A stretch of 64,000 nucleotides of DNA from Moanibacter sp965226025 (GCA_965226025.1 CBDDCD010000001.1:930001-994000), one strand, 5' to 3'; positions 33,912 through 43,202 are shown, counted from the first letter of the stretch. Translations and numbers: made by a program. Notes: generated from the sequence alone by a model not told the origin.

Positions 33912-33964
33912 CTCATTCTCCGAATCGCTGGAACATTACGATTTATAAGACGGACAGATTCCTA
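33867..33964. repeat. Palindromic element, type D, overlapping two genes
   Basis: 98 bp. The arms are as in type B (AGGAATCTGTCGG, CGGACAGATTCCTAG) but the interior is different. Its left half encodes the first residues of the PPOX gene. Its right CTAG supplies the stop codon of the luciferase-like gene. Confidence 0.8.
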
Positions 33965-34795
33965 GAGAAACTGGGACCACTCATCGAGAAGCGGGAGGAC
34001 CGTATCCCTGTCGGCCGAAGGCAATCGCAGAACACCCCGATCGACACCGCCTTCGGCATATCTGTCCAATTTCTCCTTCTCCGGCGGCACTCCGTAGACA
34101 GTCACGGAAATCGTGCTCATATCGCGTCCCGCTCGATCTGCTCTTTCTCGAAGGTCGCCAATTCCTTTGAAAATCGCATCGGAGGAAAACGCGATGGGAA
34201 ACCAGCCATCACAGAAATCGACCACGCGCTGGAGGGTGTAGTCACCGCTTCCACCATGAAGAATAGGCGGGTGAGGCCTTTGCTTCGGCTTCGGCCAACT
34301 CCAGATCGGGTCGAAATCGACAAACTTGCCATGGTATTCCGCCTCATCCTTCGTCCAGATCTCTTTCATTGCCAGGATCTGCTCACGCAGACGCTTGAAT
34401 CTCGTAGAGAAGTCGGTGCCGTGATTCTCCATTTCCTCAGAATTCCAGCCGGCTCCGATTCCGAAAAGAAATCGCCCACCCGAAAGATGGTCGAGACTCG
34501 CCACCGCCTTCGCTGTCACGATTGTATCCCGTTCAATGATTAGGCAGATTCCCGTCCCGAATTTGAGGGTTTTCGTTACTGCTGCGACCGCTCCCAGGGC
34601 GGCAAAGGGGTCGAGGGTGTGGGAGTACTCTTTGGGTAACTCGCCACCGGCGGGAAATGGTGTCCTCCGGTTTGTCGGGATGTGGGTATGCTCCGGAATC
34701 AGGAGCGATTCGAATCCGCGTTCCTCCGACGCAACCGCCAGCTCATCGATCGCGATCGCATAGTCCGTCGCAAACATTGTCAGTCCGATGTCCAT
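33962..34795 (-). CDS. LLM-class F420-dependent oxidoreductase
   Basis: A 277-residue TIM-barrel luciferase-like monooxygenase: FESLLIPEHTHIP, DPFAALGAVAAVTKTLKFGT, KAVASLDHLSGGRFLFGIGAGWN and PPILHGGSG. The motif set is that of F420-dependent, rather than FMN-dependent, members. The substrate is unknown. The stop TAG lies in the palindromic element that separates it from the PPOX gene, another F420-type enzyme, which suggests a functional pair. The start ATG at 34795 follows AAAGGAAACACCT. Confidence 0.88.
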   Translation of the reverse strand: MDIGLTMFATDYAIAIDELAVASEERGFESLLIPEHTHIPTNRRTPFPAGGELPKEYSHTLDPFAALGAVAAVTKTLKFGTGICLIIERDTIVTAKAVASLDHLSGGRFLFGIGAGWNSEEMENHGTDFSTRFKRLREQILAMKEIWTKDEAEYHGKFVDFDPIWSWPKPKQRPHPPILHGGSGDYTLQRVVDFCDGWFPIAFSSDAIFKGIGDLRERADRAGRDMSTISVTVYGVPPEKEKLDRYAEGGVDRGVLRLPSADRDTVLPLLDEWSQFL

Positions 34796-35015
34796 AGGTG
34801 TTTCCTTTCAATGCCGAAAAGTTCCTTCATTTTGCAATCTTTGCAAATGAAAACAGACCGGGGGATCTGGAACATACTAGTCGGAGGTTCAGTCTCCAAG
34901 TAGACCACAATAACACCCCGACGTTGCGCAATCTCCCAATATTCAGAAACCCCAACTCCGACTATTAGATTCCTGAGATAATATCCCAAGCAAACTCACA
35001 TACCGGAATCGGTGC

Positions 35016-35049
35016 CAGTATAAATCCCGTTCCCACGGGATTTATACTG
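35016..35049. terminator. Perfect hairpin at the end of a small gene
   Basis: 15-nt perfect arms (CAGTATAAATCCCGT and complement) with a 4-nt loop. It contains the stop codon of the minus-strand gene at 35042. Confidence 0.7.
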
Positions 35050-35362
35050 CGGCGATACCCTCCCCAAAAGTGCTCGTGAGATTCCTTGTCACCCTACCCG
35101 AATCCGAGCCATTACCCGATTTGGAATCCAATCTTTCGCTCAGTTGGAGGAGACCATCCACTGAAATCCGCTTCCTGCCATGCGACCCGAATTCCACAAA
35201 CAGCCCCTTCTGATCGGCATGCGCCGACATCCAGACCTCCCGCGACAATCCGGCTAGCTCCGGAAGAATGTCTTTCCTCAATGTGACCCAGGAATTTCCC
35301 CCGAGATTTACATTGAGACGGTCTGATGTTGCAGCTACGCGACTGATTGAGAGTAAATCCAT
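35042..35362 (-). CDS. Hypothetical protein
   Basis: 106 residues beginning MDLLSISRVAATSDRLNVNL. It is rich in charged and Ser residues with no membrane segment or signal peptide. Segments such as VWMSAHADQKGLFVEFG and RKRISVDGLLQLSERLD look like a folded domain; I do not recognise it. The stop codon is embedded in a strong hairpin, as for other genes in this window, which supports it being real. Confidence 0.5.
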   Translation of the reverse strand: MDLLSISRVAATSDRLNVNLGGNSWVTLRKDILPELAGLSREVWMSAHADQKGLFVEFGSHGRKRISVDGLLQLSERLDSKSGNGSDSGRVTRNLTSTFGEGIAAV

Positions 35363-35733
35363 AACCGATTTCGGGACCGGTGAATTCTAAATAGGTAATA
35401 TATCGACACCAAATTCGGCACTCAAGCGAAATAGGGTAAAGTATGGGTAAAAATGCCCTCTTTCACAGTCGGTCCTTTCACCCTGATTATACCTGCAGGC
35501 TCTACGCGATTGCAGCCGACTTACTCCGCAGAAGAATTTGATCTCAATTCCTACGAGAGTGATGCAAATAATGAATGGGGCTCAAGATTGTCTGAATCAG
35601 GTCGGATTCCCTTAGGAATTTTCATATTCTTTTGACACTGTTCGTTCTCGAGATTTCGGCGTGTTTACCCTAGGCTATCCAGGATTTTTATGAAGGAAAC
35701 TACCTATTCAAATACAACTTCCGGAGGGAACAG
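35363..35733. other. Gene-free region, 370 bp
   Basis: A/T-richer than its surroundings. No repeat or RNA gene is seen. It probably contains the promoter of the pilus-associated gene; GGAGGG at 35723-35728 is the ribosome-binding site. Confidence 0.4.
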
Positions 35734-37365
35734 TTGGTGTCAGATTTTTCTGCCTACTTGAGACTGCCAATTGTCGGCGAGAGCCGAAACTCGGAAAACG
35801 ACGGTAAACATCGGTTCTCAGTCGATGATGTGCCTAGCCCTTCTGCAAGGCCCACATCGCTAAGGAATTTTTTGCATAAATCTCTGCCGGGCCCAAGCAG
35901 GAAGTCATCGCAAGAAGGTTCGATTCTTCTGGTCGCACTCTTCGTGGCGGCCATAGGTGGGCTCATCGTCACTACATATGTCAAATCAGCCATTCTTAAT
36001 CTGAAGAACTCGGATGCTCAATTTTATGCCATCAGTGCACAGAATCTTGCGGTAGCGGGAGCCGAAACCGCGGTTCTGGCGGTCAACGAGAAGGACTGGA
36101 CCCTTTGGACTGTGAACGGCAACAACGCCATTCGAGCCCTCTCTCCCATGGACTTAGGGAATGGTATTGTCGGAAATGTCGTGGTCGAGGTCCAGGATAA
36201 GGACTTCACTCCGACCATCATAAGCGAAGCAAAAATCGAACTGCCCTCGGGGGAGAGTATTCAGGAGCAGATTGAGGTCGTATTGCGGCCTCGCTCTCTC
36301 TTCGCCAACGCCGTTACGTCCAGATATTGGACCTATTTCTACAAGCCGCTAAAAGGAACCGGTGTTTCCTCTATCGACGCCTACGACTCTGCCCAAGGGT
36401 CCTACGATCCTTTCTTGAATCGAATAGACAGTGCGGGTGTGGCCGGAGATGCGATTTATACCCACCCTTACACGAACGCGGAAATATACGGATACGCCGC
36501 CGTCGGACACAATCAGCCACTGTCCGTGGGCTCAAATGGAAAAGTCTACGGACTCGATACCCCGGCCGGAACCAGCGTCGATCCGGATCGGATGGCGATG
36601 GATTTCAAGGAGTCCATGTCGGACAAAACCGATCCAGGCGGAGGGGCGTGGTTTTCCATGCCGGACGGTGCCACGGTCGATCTCGGCAACGGAGCCACGA
36701 CGGAGACTCATCGTGTGCCTGGTGATCTCATCATCGCTTCCGGCCAGACGCTTCGCATAAATGGAAAAGTCGTCCTCATAGTACAGGATGATTTTGCCGT
36801 TTTTGGAACACTCGAAATCACCCCATCAGGAGAACTGGAAGTCCTGATAGAAGACGACTTTATTATGACCACTGTGGGTCAAATCGTAAATCAGACCCAA
36901 CAGCCGTCAAAACTCAGATTCTTTTCCATCGCCACGGAAGACTGGGAATCCGCTTTCTGGTTCATGGGAGCGGCGGATCTCTACGCACTGATCTACGCTC
37001 CCAGATCATACGTCGACTTTCACGGGGATGGATCTGGAGGCACGCTCTATGGTTCCGTCGTCGGCCACCGTGTCGTCCTACGAGGCAACTACAAGCTGCA
37101 CTACGATGAACAGTTGAAAGGATTTGGTCTCGATGATTCTACCTTTACCATCGCTCAGTGGAGAGAACTCGGTCCCGATGAGTTTGTTACTTTGACCCCA
37201 CCCTTGTTTTCCGTCCCTTCTTTTCCCCAGATTCCACAGTATTACTCTCTGGCATCTGAAATACCTGAAGTGCAAAATCAGATTCTTGGTGACGAGCCGA
37301 TGGCAGCCGACGGAGTCGGTTCGTCAGATTCGCCGAATCCCGTATCTCCGCCTACTTCCTCTTAA
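35734..37365 (+). CDS. Type IV pilus assembly (PilX-like) surface protein
   Basis: 543 residues (TTG 35734 or GTG 35737, both after GGAGGG). A cytoplasmic N-terminal part of about 60 residues precedes a pilin-like helix: SSQEGSILLVALFVAAIGGLI, with NLAVAGAETAVL further on, as in PilX/minor pseudopilins with a Gly-Ser processing-like site before the helix. The large C-terminal part is beta-rich (GDLIIASGQTLRINGKVVLI, YALIYAPRSYVDFHGDGSGG), like the adhesin-type domain found in PilX-like proteins of other phyla. It is probably exported and anchored. The leader is far longer than in ordinary prepilins. No pilus genes are adjacent. Confidence 0.75.
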   Translation: MVSDFSAYLRLPIVGESRNSENDGKHRFSVDDVPSPSARPTSLRNFLHKSLPGPSRKSSQEGSILLVALFVAAIGGLIVTTYVKSAILNLKNSDAQFYAISAQNLAVAGAETAVLAVNEKDWTLWTVNGNNAIRALSPMDLGNGIVGNVVVEVQDKDFTPTIISEAKIELPSGESIQEQIEVVLRPRSLFANAVTSRYWTYFYKPLKGTGVSSIDAYDSAQGSYDPFLNRIDSAGVAGDAIYTHPYTNAEIYGYAAVGHNQPLSVGSNGKVYGLDTPAGTSVDPDRMAMDFKESMSDKTDPGGGAWFSMPDGATVDLGNGATTETHRVPGDLIIASGQTLRINGKVVLIVQDDFAVFGTLEITPSGELEVLIEDDFIMTTVGQIVNQTQQPSKLRFFSIATEDWESAFWFMGAADLYALIYAPRSYVDFHGDGSGGTLYGSVVGHRVVLRGNYKLHYDEQLKGFGLDDSTFTIAQWRELGPDEFVTLTPPLFSVPSFPQIPQYYSLASEIPEVQNQILGDEPMAADGVGSSDSPNPVSPPTSS

Positions 37366-37501
37366 GAGGACTTCAACTCGGCCGAACGGATTAGTCTGGG
37401 TCGATAGTCCTTGCGGGCAAGGGCGGGAAAACGCCTCCGATTCGTAGCGATCCTGGTGAGGCATCAGGGGGACGTATGAGCACCGGCAATCCCGTCCTTG
37501 C

Positions 37502-37543
37502 CCTTTTATTCTGATCGACCGGCCGGGTTGATCAGAATAAAAG
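37502..37543. terminator. Hairpin carrying the DUF2182 stop codon
   Basis: Arms near CTTTTATTCTGATC and its complement around a GC-rich centre (GACCGGCCGGGTT). The stop codon of the minus-strand gene ending at 37532 is in the right arm. It is flanked by T-rich and A-rich ends, so it could terminate in both directions. Confidence 0.75.
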
Positions 37544-38341
37544 AATAACCGGCCCCCCAACAATCATAACCAACCCCGCCCACTTTCCACCCTTATCGCC
37601 CAGAGGAAGCACCTTTTCGAGCAGGACAAAAAAGGTGATTGTTGCGATCCATACGAGGTTCATGACACCGCCAACGAAGAGGAGGAGCATCAGGACCCAG
37701 CAACAGCCGACACAGAATGCGCCATGCGCTAGACCCATCTTGAGTGCGCCGATCCGACCCGATTGCCAATGCGTCGAAATGAAATGAAAAGGCGTGCGGC
37801 AGTGCTTTAGACACACGTCTTTGATCGGCATCCACTGATAGATTCCCGCAGCGGCCAATGCACCTGCGCCCAGCCAAGAACTATTGGCCACCATCATCGG
37901 AGAGAGCAGCGCGGCTTGGTCCAATCCCCATTGGGCAACCGTCGCCAGTAGACTGAATCCGATCCAGATGACGACATACCCGAGCGCGAAAGCGCCGGTA
38001 GAGGCTACGGGCATTCCCTGCGCCTCCGATTTTCGAGCCACCGCGGCGTATATCAGTACCATCGGGGACACGGACGGCAGCATCATGCCGATCATCATGA
38101 CTGCCCACATCGAAAACATCATCCAGAAGGTGCCGGCGTTCCACTGCCGAATCTGGAGAGTCGCCATCTCGAGGTATTCCGGCGAAGACATCCCACGGGC
38201 CATCAGTACCAGGTAGGTCCAGCAGAGCAGAGTCACGCCCCCCAGCGAGAGACTGATCGCCAGGAAATCTCGGCGAGGCAGGTTTCGGATTGGGTTCACT
38301 AGCTCCAAACGGCTCGTAAACCCTTTGGAGACCCTGAGCAA
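37532..38341 (-). CDS. DUF2182 integral membrane protein
   Basis: 269 residues with about seven membrane helices. Met/Trp-rich metal-binding-like motifs include MFSMWAVMMIGMMLPSVSPM, KDVCLKHCRTP and HGAFCVGCCWVLM, all typical of DUF2182 (predicted metal-binding membrane protein). The paired Cys suggest copper or another soft metal. The function is unknown in the family. It follows the DUF1326 gene with a 1-bp gap, a pairing seen in many genomes, so they likely act together. Confidence 0.9.
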   Translation of the reverse strand: MLRVSKGFTSRLELVNPIRNLPRRDFLAISLSLGGVTLLCWTYLVLMARGMSSPEYLEMATLQIRQWNAGTFWMMFSMWAVMMIGMMLPSVSPMVLIYAAVARKSEAQGMPVASTGAFALGYVVIWIGFSLLATVAQWGLDQAALLSPMMVANSSWLGAGALAAAGIYQWMPIKDVCLKHCRTPFHFISTHWQSGRIGALKMGLAHGAFCVGCCWVLMLLLFVGGVMNLVWIATITFFVLLEKVLPLGDKGGKWAGLVMIVGGPVILLF

Positions 38342-38342
38342 C

Positions 38343-38993
38343 TCACACCGGCACTTCCTGATCTCTGATAACCCCGTCCTGGTTCATATGCAGAACATTG
38401 AACTGACCGTATGAATCACTCAGGTCCAGTTCCAATCCGGCAGTGACCTTGGTATTCCCGTTCCCCATTTCGGCGTAGACGTACTCGAAGCCGTTGGGTA
38501 AATGGATTCCTTTTCTATCCGGTTCGCCGGTGAATGGGCTGACGATGGGCGAACCGCTGGTTTCGACGAGCCCCTCAATCTTGGTGTGGGCCTCTCTCCC
38601 CCCGACATCTATGCTCATCTCGATTCGTGCGTAGAGTGTTTCCAGCACTTCCGACATGGTGCTGTTGAAGACAAAGAAATGGGTGGATCCCGGCGCCGTG
38701 GACTCTCCATGCGCGATCTTGTTGATCGCATCCCGCTGATTTTCGTCGGCCCCCTCGTCAATGATGAGCTGAGACCGCCCGTTGCCATCAGCAATCTCGC
38801 CGGGCCATTTCAAAACCAGGCAGAATTTGAGTCCATTCAGCGATGTCTCGTTAAAATTCCCTTCTTCAATCGATACATTACTGATGGCTTCGCAAAACCC
38901 ATCGGTCGACGGTGAATTGAACTGGCAGGGACACCCATAGTCACAATTACAGTTTACGAACTCAGCCCCACGTATCATCCATTTGTCACTCAT
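38343..38993 (-). CDS. DUF1326 protein
   Basis: 216 residues from the ATG at 38993, supported by AAAGGAGGAAAAGGGC just upstream; the frame is open to 39134 inside repeat DNA. Hallmark DUF1326 start: VNCNCDYGCPCQF, with closely spaced Cys for metal or thiol chemistry. It is soluble. It is the upstream partner of the DUF2182 membrane protein, forming a two-gene operon whose upstream region is the 231-bp tandem array. Confidence 0.9.
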   Translation of the reverse strand: MSDKWMIRGAEFVNCNCDYGCPCQFNSPSTDGFCEAISNVSIEEGNFNETSLNGLKFCLVLKWPGEIADGNGRSQLIIDEGADENQRDAINKIAHGESTAPGSTHFFVFNSTMSEVLETLYARIEMSIDVGGREAHTKIEGLVETSGSPIVSPFTGEPDRKGIHLPNGFEYVYAEMGNGNTKVTAGLELDLSDSYGQFNVLHMNQDGVIRDQEVPV

Positions 38994-39109
38994 GCCCTTT
39001 TCCTCCTTTGTTGTCCAATTGTTCACCGACCCGGCCATCACTGTCCACACCTGATTGCGTCGTGTTGGGAGGTTGTTGGGTTCAGGGTTCAGGACTTTCC
39101 TCGAGGTAA

Positions 39110-39925
39110 CGACGAAGTTTACGACAAGGCTCACGACAAAGTCTGGGAGGAGCCTCTCTCCCCGTCAGGGAATCTTCGTCGTGAGCTTTGTCGCGAGCTT
39201 CGTCGAATAGAGATCTCCGATCCTTCGTCGTCAGCATCGTGGTAAACTCTGTCGAGATTTCGACAGTCGAAGAAACCTGCTTTTCCGAATTCGTCTCGGG
39301 CGGAGAGATCCGTCGTGGAGAGTCTGATTCCTAAATGCAACGACAAAGTTTACGACAAGGCTCACGACAAAGTCTGGGAGGAGCCTCTCTCCCCGTCAGG
39401 GAATCTTCGTCGTGAGCTTTGTAGCGAGCTTCGTCGAATAAAGATCTCCGATCCTTCGTCGTCAGCATCGTGGTAAACTTTGTCGACATTTCGACAGTCG
39501 AAGAAACCTGCTTTTCCGAATTCGTCCCGGGCGGAGAGATCCGTCGTGGAGAGTCTGATTCCTAAATGCAACGACGAAGTTTACGACAAGGCTCACGACA
39601 AAGTTTGGGAGGAGCCTCTCTCCCCGTCAGGGAATCTTCGTCGTGAGCTTTGTCGCGAGCTTCGTCGAATAGAGATCTCCGATCCTTCGTCGTCAGCATC
39701 GTGGTAAACTTTGTCGACATTTCGACAGTCGAAGAAACCTGCTTTTCCGAATTCGTCCCGGGCGGAGAAATCCGTCGTGGAGAGTCTGATTCCTAAATGC
39801 AACGACAAAGATGACGACAAGGCTCACGACAAAGTTTGGGAGGAGCCTCTCTCCCCGTCAGGGAATCTTCGTCGTGAGCTTTGTCGCGAGCTTCGTCGGT
39901 TAGAGATCTCCGATCCTTCGTACAC
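39110..39925. repeat. Tandem array, 231-bp unit, about 3.5 copies
   Basis: Equivalent positions at 39121, 39352, 39583 and 39814 give an exact 231-bp period, with the units differing by only a few bases. Each unit contains interspersed ACGACRAAG and CTTTGTCGCGAGCTTCGTCG motifs that are partly complementary. The period is a multiple of three, and short open frames recur on both strands. It lies upstream of the DUF1326/DUF2182 operon. CTTTGTCGCGAGC-like sequence also occurs at 41969-42004. Confidence 0.93.
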
Positions 39926-40119
39926 ATACAGCATCCATGCAATAGTGTAGCTGACGACGGGTCACAAGACCGCAACGGACAGGGATCAAGGAATCTCTCA
40001 TCAGAATTTTCGATTACGAGTTTCGATTAGCGGGCCGGATATCCATCCGCCCACAATCGATCAGCCTAACCGTAAGCGCAATCGACCTCCGAATTCCTCT
40101 CCCCCGAAAAGAAAAACTA

Positions 40120-41476
40120 TCACCCCTCCCCTCTCCGCAACTTCCACCATCCCAGCATCCCGACGAACGCCACCACCACCAACAGCATCTCCCCCGGTTC
40201 CGGGACCTCCCCATTTAAAATCGAATTCGGGAAGGTAGATCACGGTCTGCCCGTCATCCGAAAGCAACCACACCGAACCCGCCTCGATGCCGGAGACCGA
40301 CAGTCCAACCGGCAGGGTTGAAAGGATATTAATCGGATCAAACTTTCCGAGAAGCGGACCGAGGGCGCCGATTTGCAGGTTCTCTCCTCCATTGACCCCG
40401 AGCAGGGGAGTCAGGTCGAGGTCCGCGGGTATATCGATGATGGGTAGGTCTAGCTGCGTTGAAAGCCGGATCCCGGCGATACCCAGGAGGTCGGGCGCAA
40501 TCGCCGAAGTGTCGACGACAAAACTCGGAAGCAGCGGCACCGCGCCTCCCTGCGCCCCGGTGTTCCTCACACCAGGAAAAAAGACGCTCACTTGCCCGTC
40601 CACCAGGGCGGCGATTTCGTACCAATCGTCGACCTGCGGGAAAAAGTCCTGATCGGCCGGAAACCAATCGTCGACATCGGGAAACCAGTCGTCAGTCGGC
40701 CCCACCCACTCGGCCAGCCCGTCCGCCCAATCCGCGGGTTGCGGGTACCAATCGTCGACCATGGGAACCCAATCGTTCGCAATTGGATGCAGGGCCAGGT
40801 CCTTGACCGGACCGTCCCCGACATTGATCAGCGGGTCTCCCAGCGAGACCAAGGCTCCGTTCTCGAAGGTATCCGGGTTGACCTGCCAATCGTCGATATC
40901 GGGAACTCCCACGATCCCTACGTTCCCCATATCCGTCCCGATTGCAATGAAGGGATCCTGGTACTCGAAGGTACCGTCGTCCACGTCCCGGATTCCCTCG
41001 ACAAAACTGGTGGCTGCTCCGACCCGGTCCATATCCCACGCAGGGGCGTGTGTGATGACTTCGCTGGGCAGCATAGCCGTTCCGTTCGTCCCCCAGATAC
41101 CCCGCATCTCGACGATGTGTCCCGAATCGAGCAACACGAGTAGACTGTCCTGCTTCGTCACCGCCGAGACCATGACATCGACCGCCTGCCCGTTCACCCC
41201 CCAGATCCCGGTCCCGTCAATTGTGACCTCGATTCCGAAAGTTTCACCGGCGAGATGAATGCGGTCTTTTCCAACAGTGTCCGTATCGAACACATGTCTC
41301 GCCACGATGCTCTGGTTGCCTTCCCCGTCACTCGTGAGAAACGCCACCTGGCGGGCTATTGGAGTCGACAGATTACCCGGCGCCACATCCTCAATCGTGA
41401 TCACCCCCAACACACTCGCCGGGATACCCAAAATCAAACACCCCAGCCCCAGGATCGATAGTTTCGTACTTCTCAT
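40120..41476 (-). pseudogene. PEP-CTERM exported protein with frameshifted sorting signal
   Basis: From the ATG at 41476 (GGAGGA just upstream) the frame encodes a signal peptide (STKLSILGLGCLILGIPASVLG) and a secreted domain. A striking Asp/Trp-rich stretch lies in the middle, with repeats of the type VDDWYPQPADW, TDDWFPDVDDWFP and VDDWYE. After FDFKW the PEP-CTERM signal VPEPGEMLLVVVAFVG plus WWKLRRGEG lies in the +1 frame, ending at a TGA at 40120. Dropping one base from the G4 run (CCCC at 40209-40212 on the plus strand) restores it. Without this fix, the frame runs to 40061 with an Arg-rich end and no anchor. This is either a real mutation or a homopolymer error. Confidence 0.82.
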
Positions 41477-41770
41477 AAAGTCCTCCAGCCCCGACAGAAT
41501 TAACCCCGCAAAATCAATAATCTCGGAGACTCGCTGGATAGGGTCAAGGAAGAATCCCGTTTGCAATCGATCTCACCGGAATAAAACCCGAGTTTACATA
41601 CGGGTTCTCTGCGAATCCCTCACTATTTCATCAAACCCGCGTAGCGCTTTCGAGTGGGCTGGCTTGACGGCGCTTTCATTCGGATTTCCGTCTCACTCCG
41701 CCGTGCCGTATCAAAGCGCTGTCAAGCCAGAGCACTCGAAAAAACTAGAAATCCGCCCCAGCGGATTTCT

Positions 41771-41844
41771 CACGGGAGCTGGGATTCGAACCCAGGACCT
41801 ACGGTTTAGAAGACCGTTGCTCTGTCCAGCTGAGCTACTCCCGC
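41771..41844 (-). tRNA. tRNA-Arg (anticodon UCU)
   Basis: 74 nt. The acceptor stem is GCGGGAG/CTCCCGT (one G-U pair). D-arm AGCTCAGCTGGACAGAGC, anticodon stem ACGGT/ACCGT with loop CTTCTAA giving UCU, and T-loop GGTTCGAATCC. The discriminator base is G. CCA is not encoded. It reads AGA codons. Confidence 0.95.
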
Positions 41845-42458
41845 CGAATTAGGGATCGTGCAATCTAATCCTTCGATGGGGGATGGGAAGTCAATTCTGT
41901 CACTGTGGCAGTCGCTCGTAGCGGGGTGGGAATTACGAATGAGACGCGGTCCCTCCATCTTGGGTGCACTTCTTTGTCGCGAGCCTTGGCGCGAGCTTTG
42001 TCGACCCGCCACTATGAACGTCAGTCAAGGGTAGTTGAAAGTCTCCCGTCTATCGAAAGACTCAAAAATCGGAAGATTTGGGGGTACGATCTGAGATGAT
42101 TCATGACTCCTACTCTGGTTAGATATCGACAAAGCAATGTCCGGGCCGCGGGTGGCCTTTTTAACAGGACGAAACTATTGTGTTTCAGGTGGCTTCGTGG
42201 AGTGCTTCGAGCTTCGATTACGCTTAAGATTGCGAATTTCGATTGCCCTTTGCTGATCTCCTTCTCCCCTCAATCGACCAGCCCAATCGCAAGCGTAATC
42301 GACCTCCGATCTTTCGAGTGCACGATTGGGTGGACAACGTGAGGAAATACTGCAAGGGCGGCCGCTGTCGTGCACTCAATCGTGCACTGTGATCGCAGGG
42401 ATAGAACCTGGAAGTTTCAGGAGAGTTTAAAGTATCGCCACACTGGTCGTGCCGGAGC
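41845..42458. other. Gene-free region, about 610 bp
   Basis: No recognisable gene. It holds CTTTGTCGCGAGC-type sequence at 41969-42004 related to the 231-bp array. A segment at 42279-42316 (CAGCCCAATCGCAAGCG) is about 80% like 40058-40093. A 12-nt inverted repeat with AGTGCACGATTG lies at 42317-42328 and 42377-42388. Confidence 0.45.
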
Positions 42459-43202
42459 CTACGCCACCCCCTCCCCAACCCCCATCTCCGTCTTCTTCGG
42501 CAGCACGATCGTCAGCACGAACTCTTCCAACACCCAGCTCTGGAACTTGTACTGCCCGAAATTCCGAAACTTGCCACCGCAGAACGAGCCTTCCTGGACC
42601 GGTTCGCTGATGGCATAGACCTCGAAAGGCGTCATCATCCCACAACGGACAACCTTTGAAAGCGCTTCCTTGGCGGTCCAGATAACTGTAGCCCGGTGCG
42701 TATCAGTGAGCTCCCACTTATCCGCGAGCGCCAACTCATCGTCGAGGATCTGGCTCTTCATGACATCGACTTTGGAATCTCGAGCCATTTCCATATCAAC
42801 GGCCATGGGGTGTTCCTCGGGAAACGAAAGAGCACATGCGTATGAATCCGAATGACTGATGCTCACCCCTGCGTGCTCGTGCGAGACATAGCGCACCACC
42901 GGTTGGGTGAAGACTCCCGTGGCGATTTCGATCTCCGCCAGGACTGGTTCGTTAAGCTGTTTTGACAACGCCCTCTTGCCCGCGTAGCGGCCGAGCAGAT
43001 AGCTGCATCGCCGCTTGTCATACTTGAGAGTTTGAAAATAGCTCAGCTCCTCCCGGTGGAGAATACGGTCGCAATCTTTGTCCAGGTCCGAAAACTGCGA
43101 CTCATGGGCACAGGCTAGGAATCCTCGACGAACTCGATCTTCCCGGCGAAGAGTCAGCGGCCAGCAGCGGCTGGTGAGAAAATCTTCGGAGGAGAATTCC
43201 AT
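42459..43202 (-). CDS. 4'-phosphopantetheinyl transferase (Sfp type)
   Basis: 247 residues, the Sfp-class length. The catalytic motifs are present: VSISHSDSYACALSF, AVDMEMARD (magnesium-binding Asp/Glu) and WTAKEALSKVVRCG. The N-terminal pseudo-repeat contains YLLGRYAGKRALSK. It transfers phosphopantetheine from CoA to carrier proteins, usually of polyketide, peptide or specialised fatty acid synthases; none of these lies in this window. The C-terminus ends in a Gly/Val run (GVGEGVA). It is monocistronic. Confidence 0.85.
   Translation of the reverse strand: MEFSSEDFLTSRCWPLTLRREDRVRRGFLACAHESQFSDLDKDCDRILHREELSYFQTLKYDKRRCSYLLGRYAGKRALSKQLNEPVLAEIEIATGVFTQPVVRYVSHEHAGVSISHSDSYACALSFPEEHPMAVDMEMARDSKVDVMKSQILDDELALADKWELTDTHRATVIWTAKEALSKVVRCGMMTPFEVYAISEPVQEGSFCGGKFRNFGQYKFQSWVLEEFVLTIVLPKKTEMGVGEGVA

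Noticed and set aside
39131..39820. Series of ~70-residue minus-strand open frames in the tandem array
   Set aside because: They arise from the repeated DNA itself, are low in complexity and lack ribosome-binding sites. Translation is possible but not supported.
39110..39925. Possible CRISPR array
   Set aside because: The unit is 231 bp and continuous. There are no short repeats separated by unique spacers, and no cas genes are nearby.
40338..41258. Several Arg/Pro-rich frames antisense to the PEP-CTERM gene
   Set aside because: The sense strand has a signal peptide and sorting signal; these are compositional shadows.
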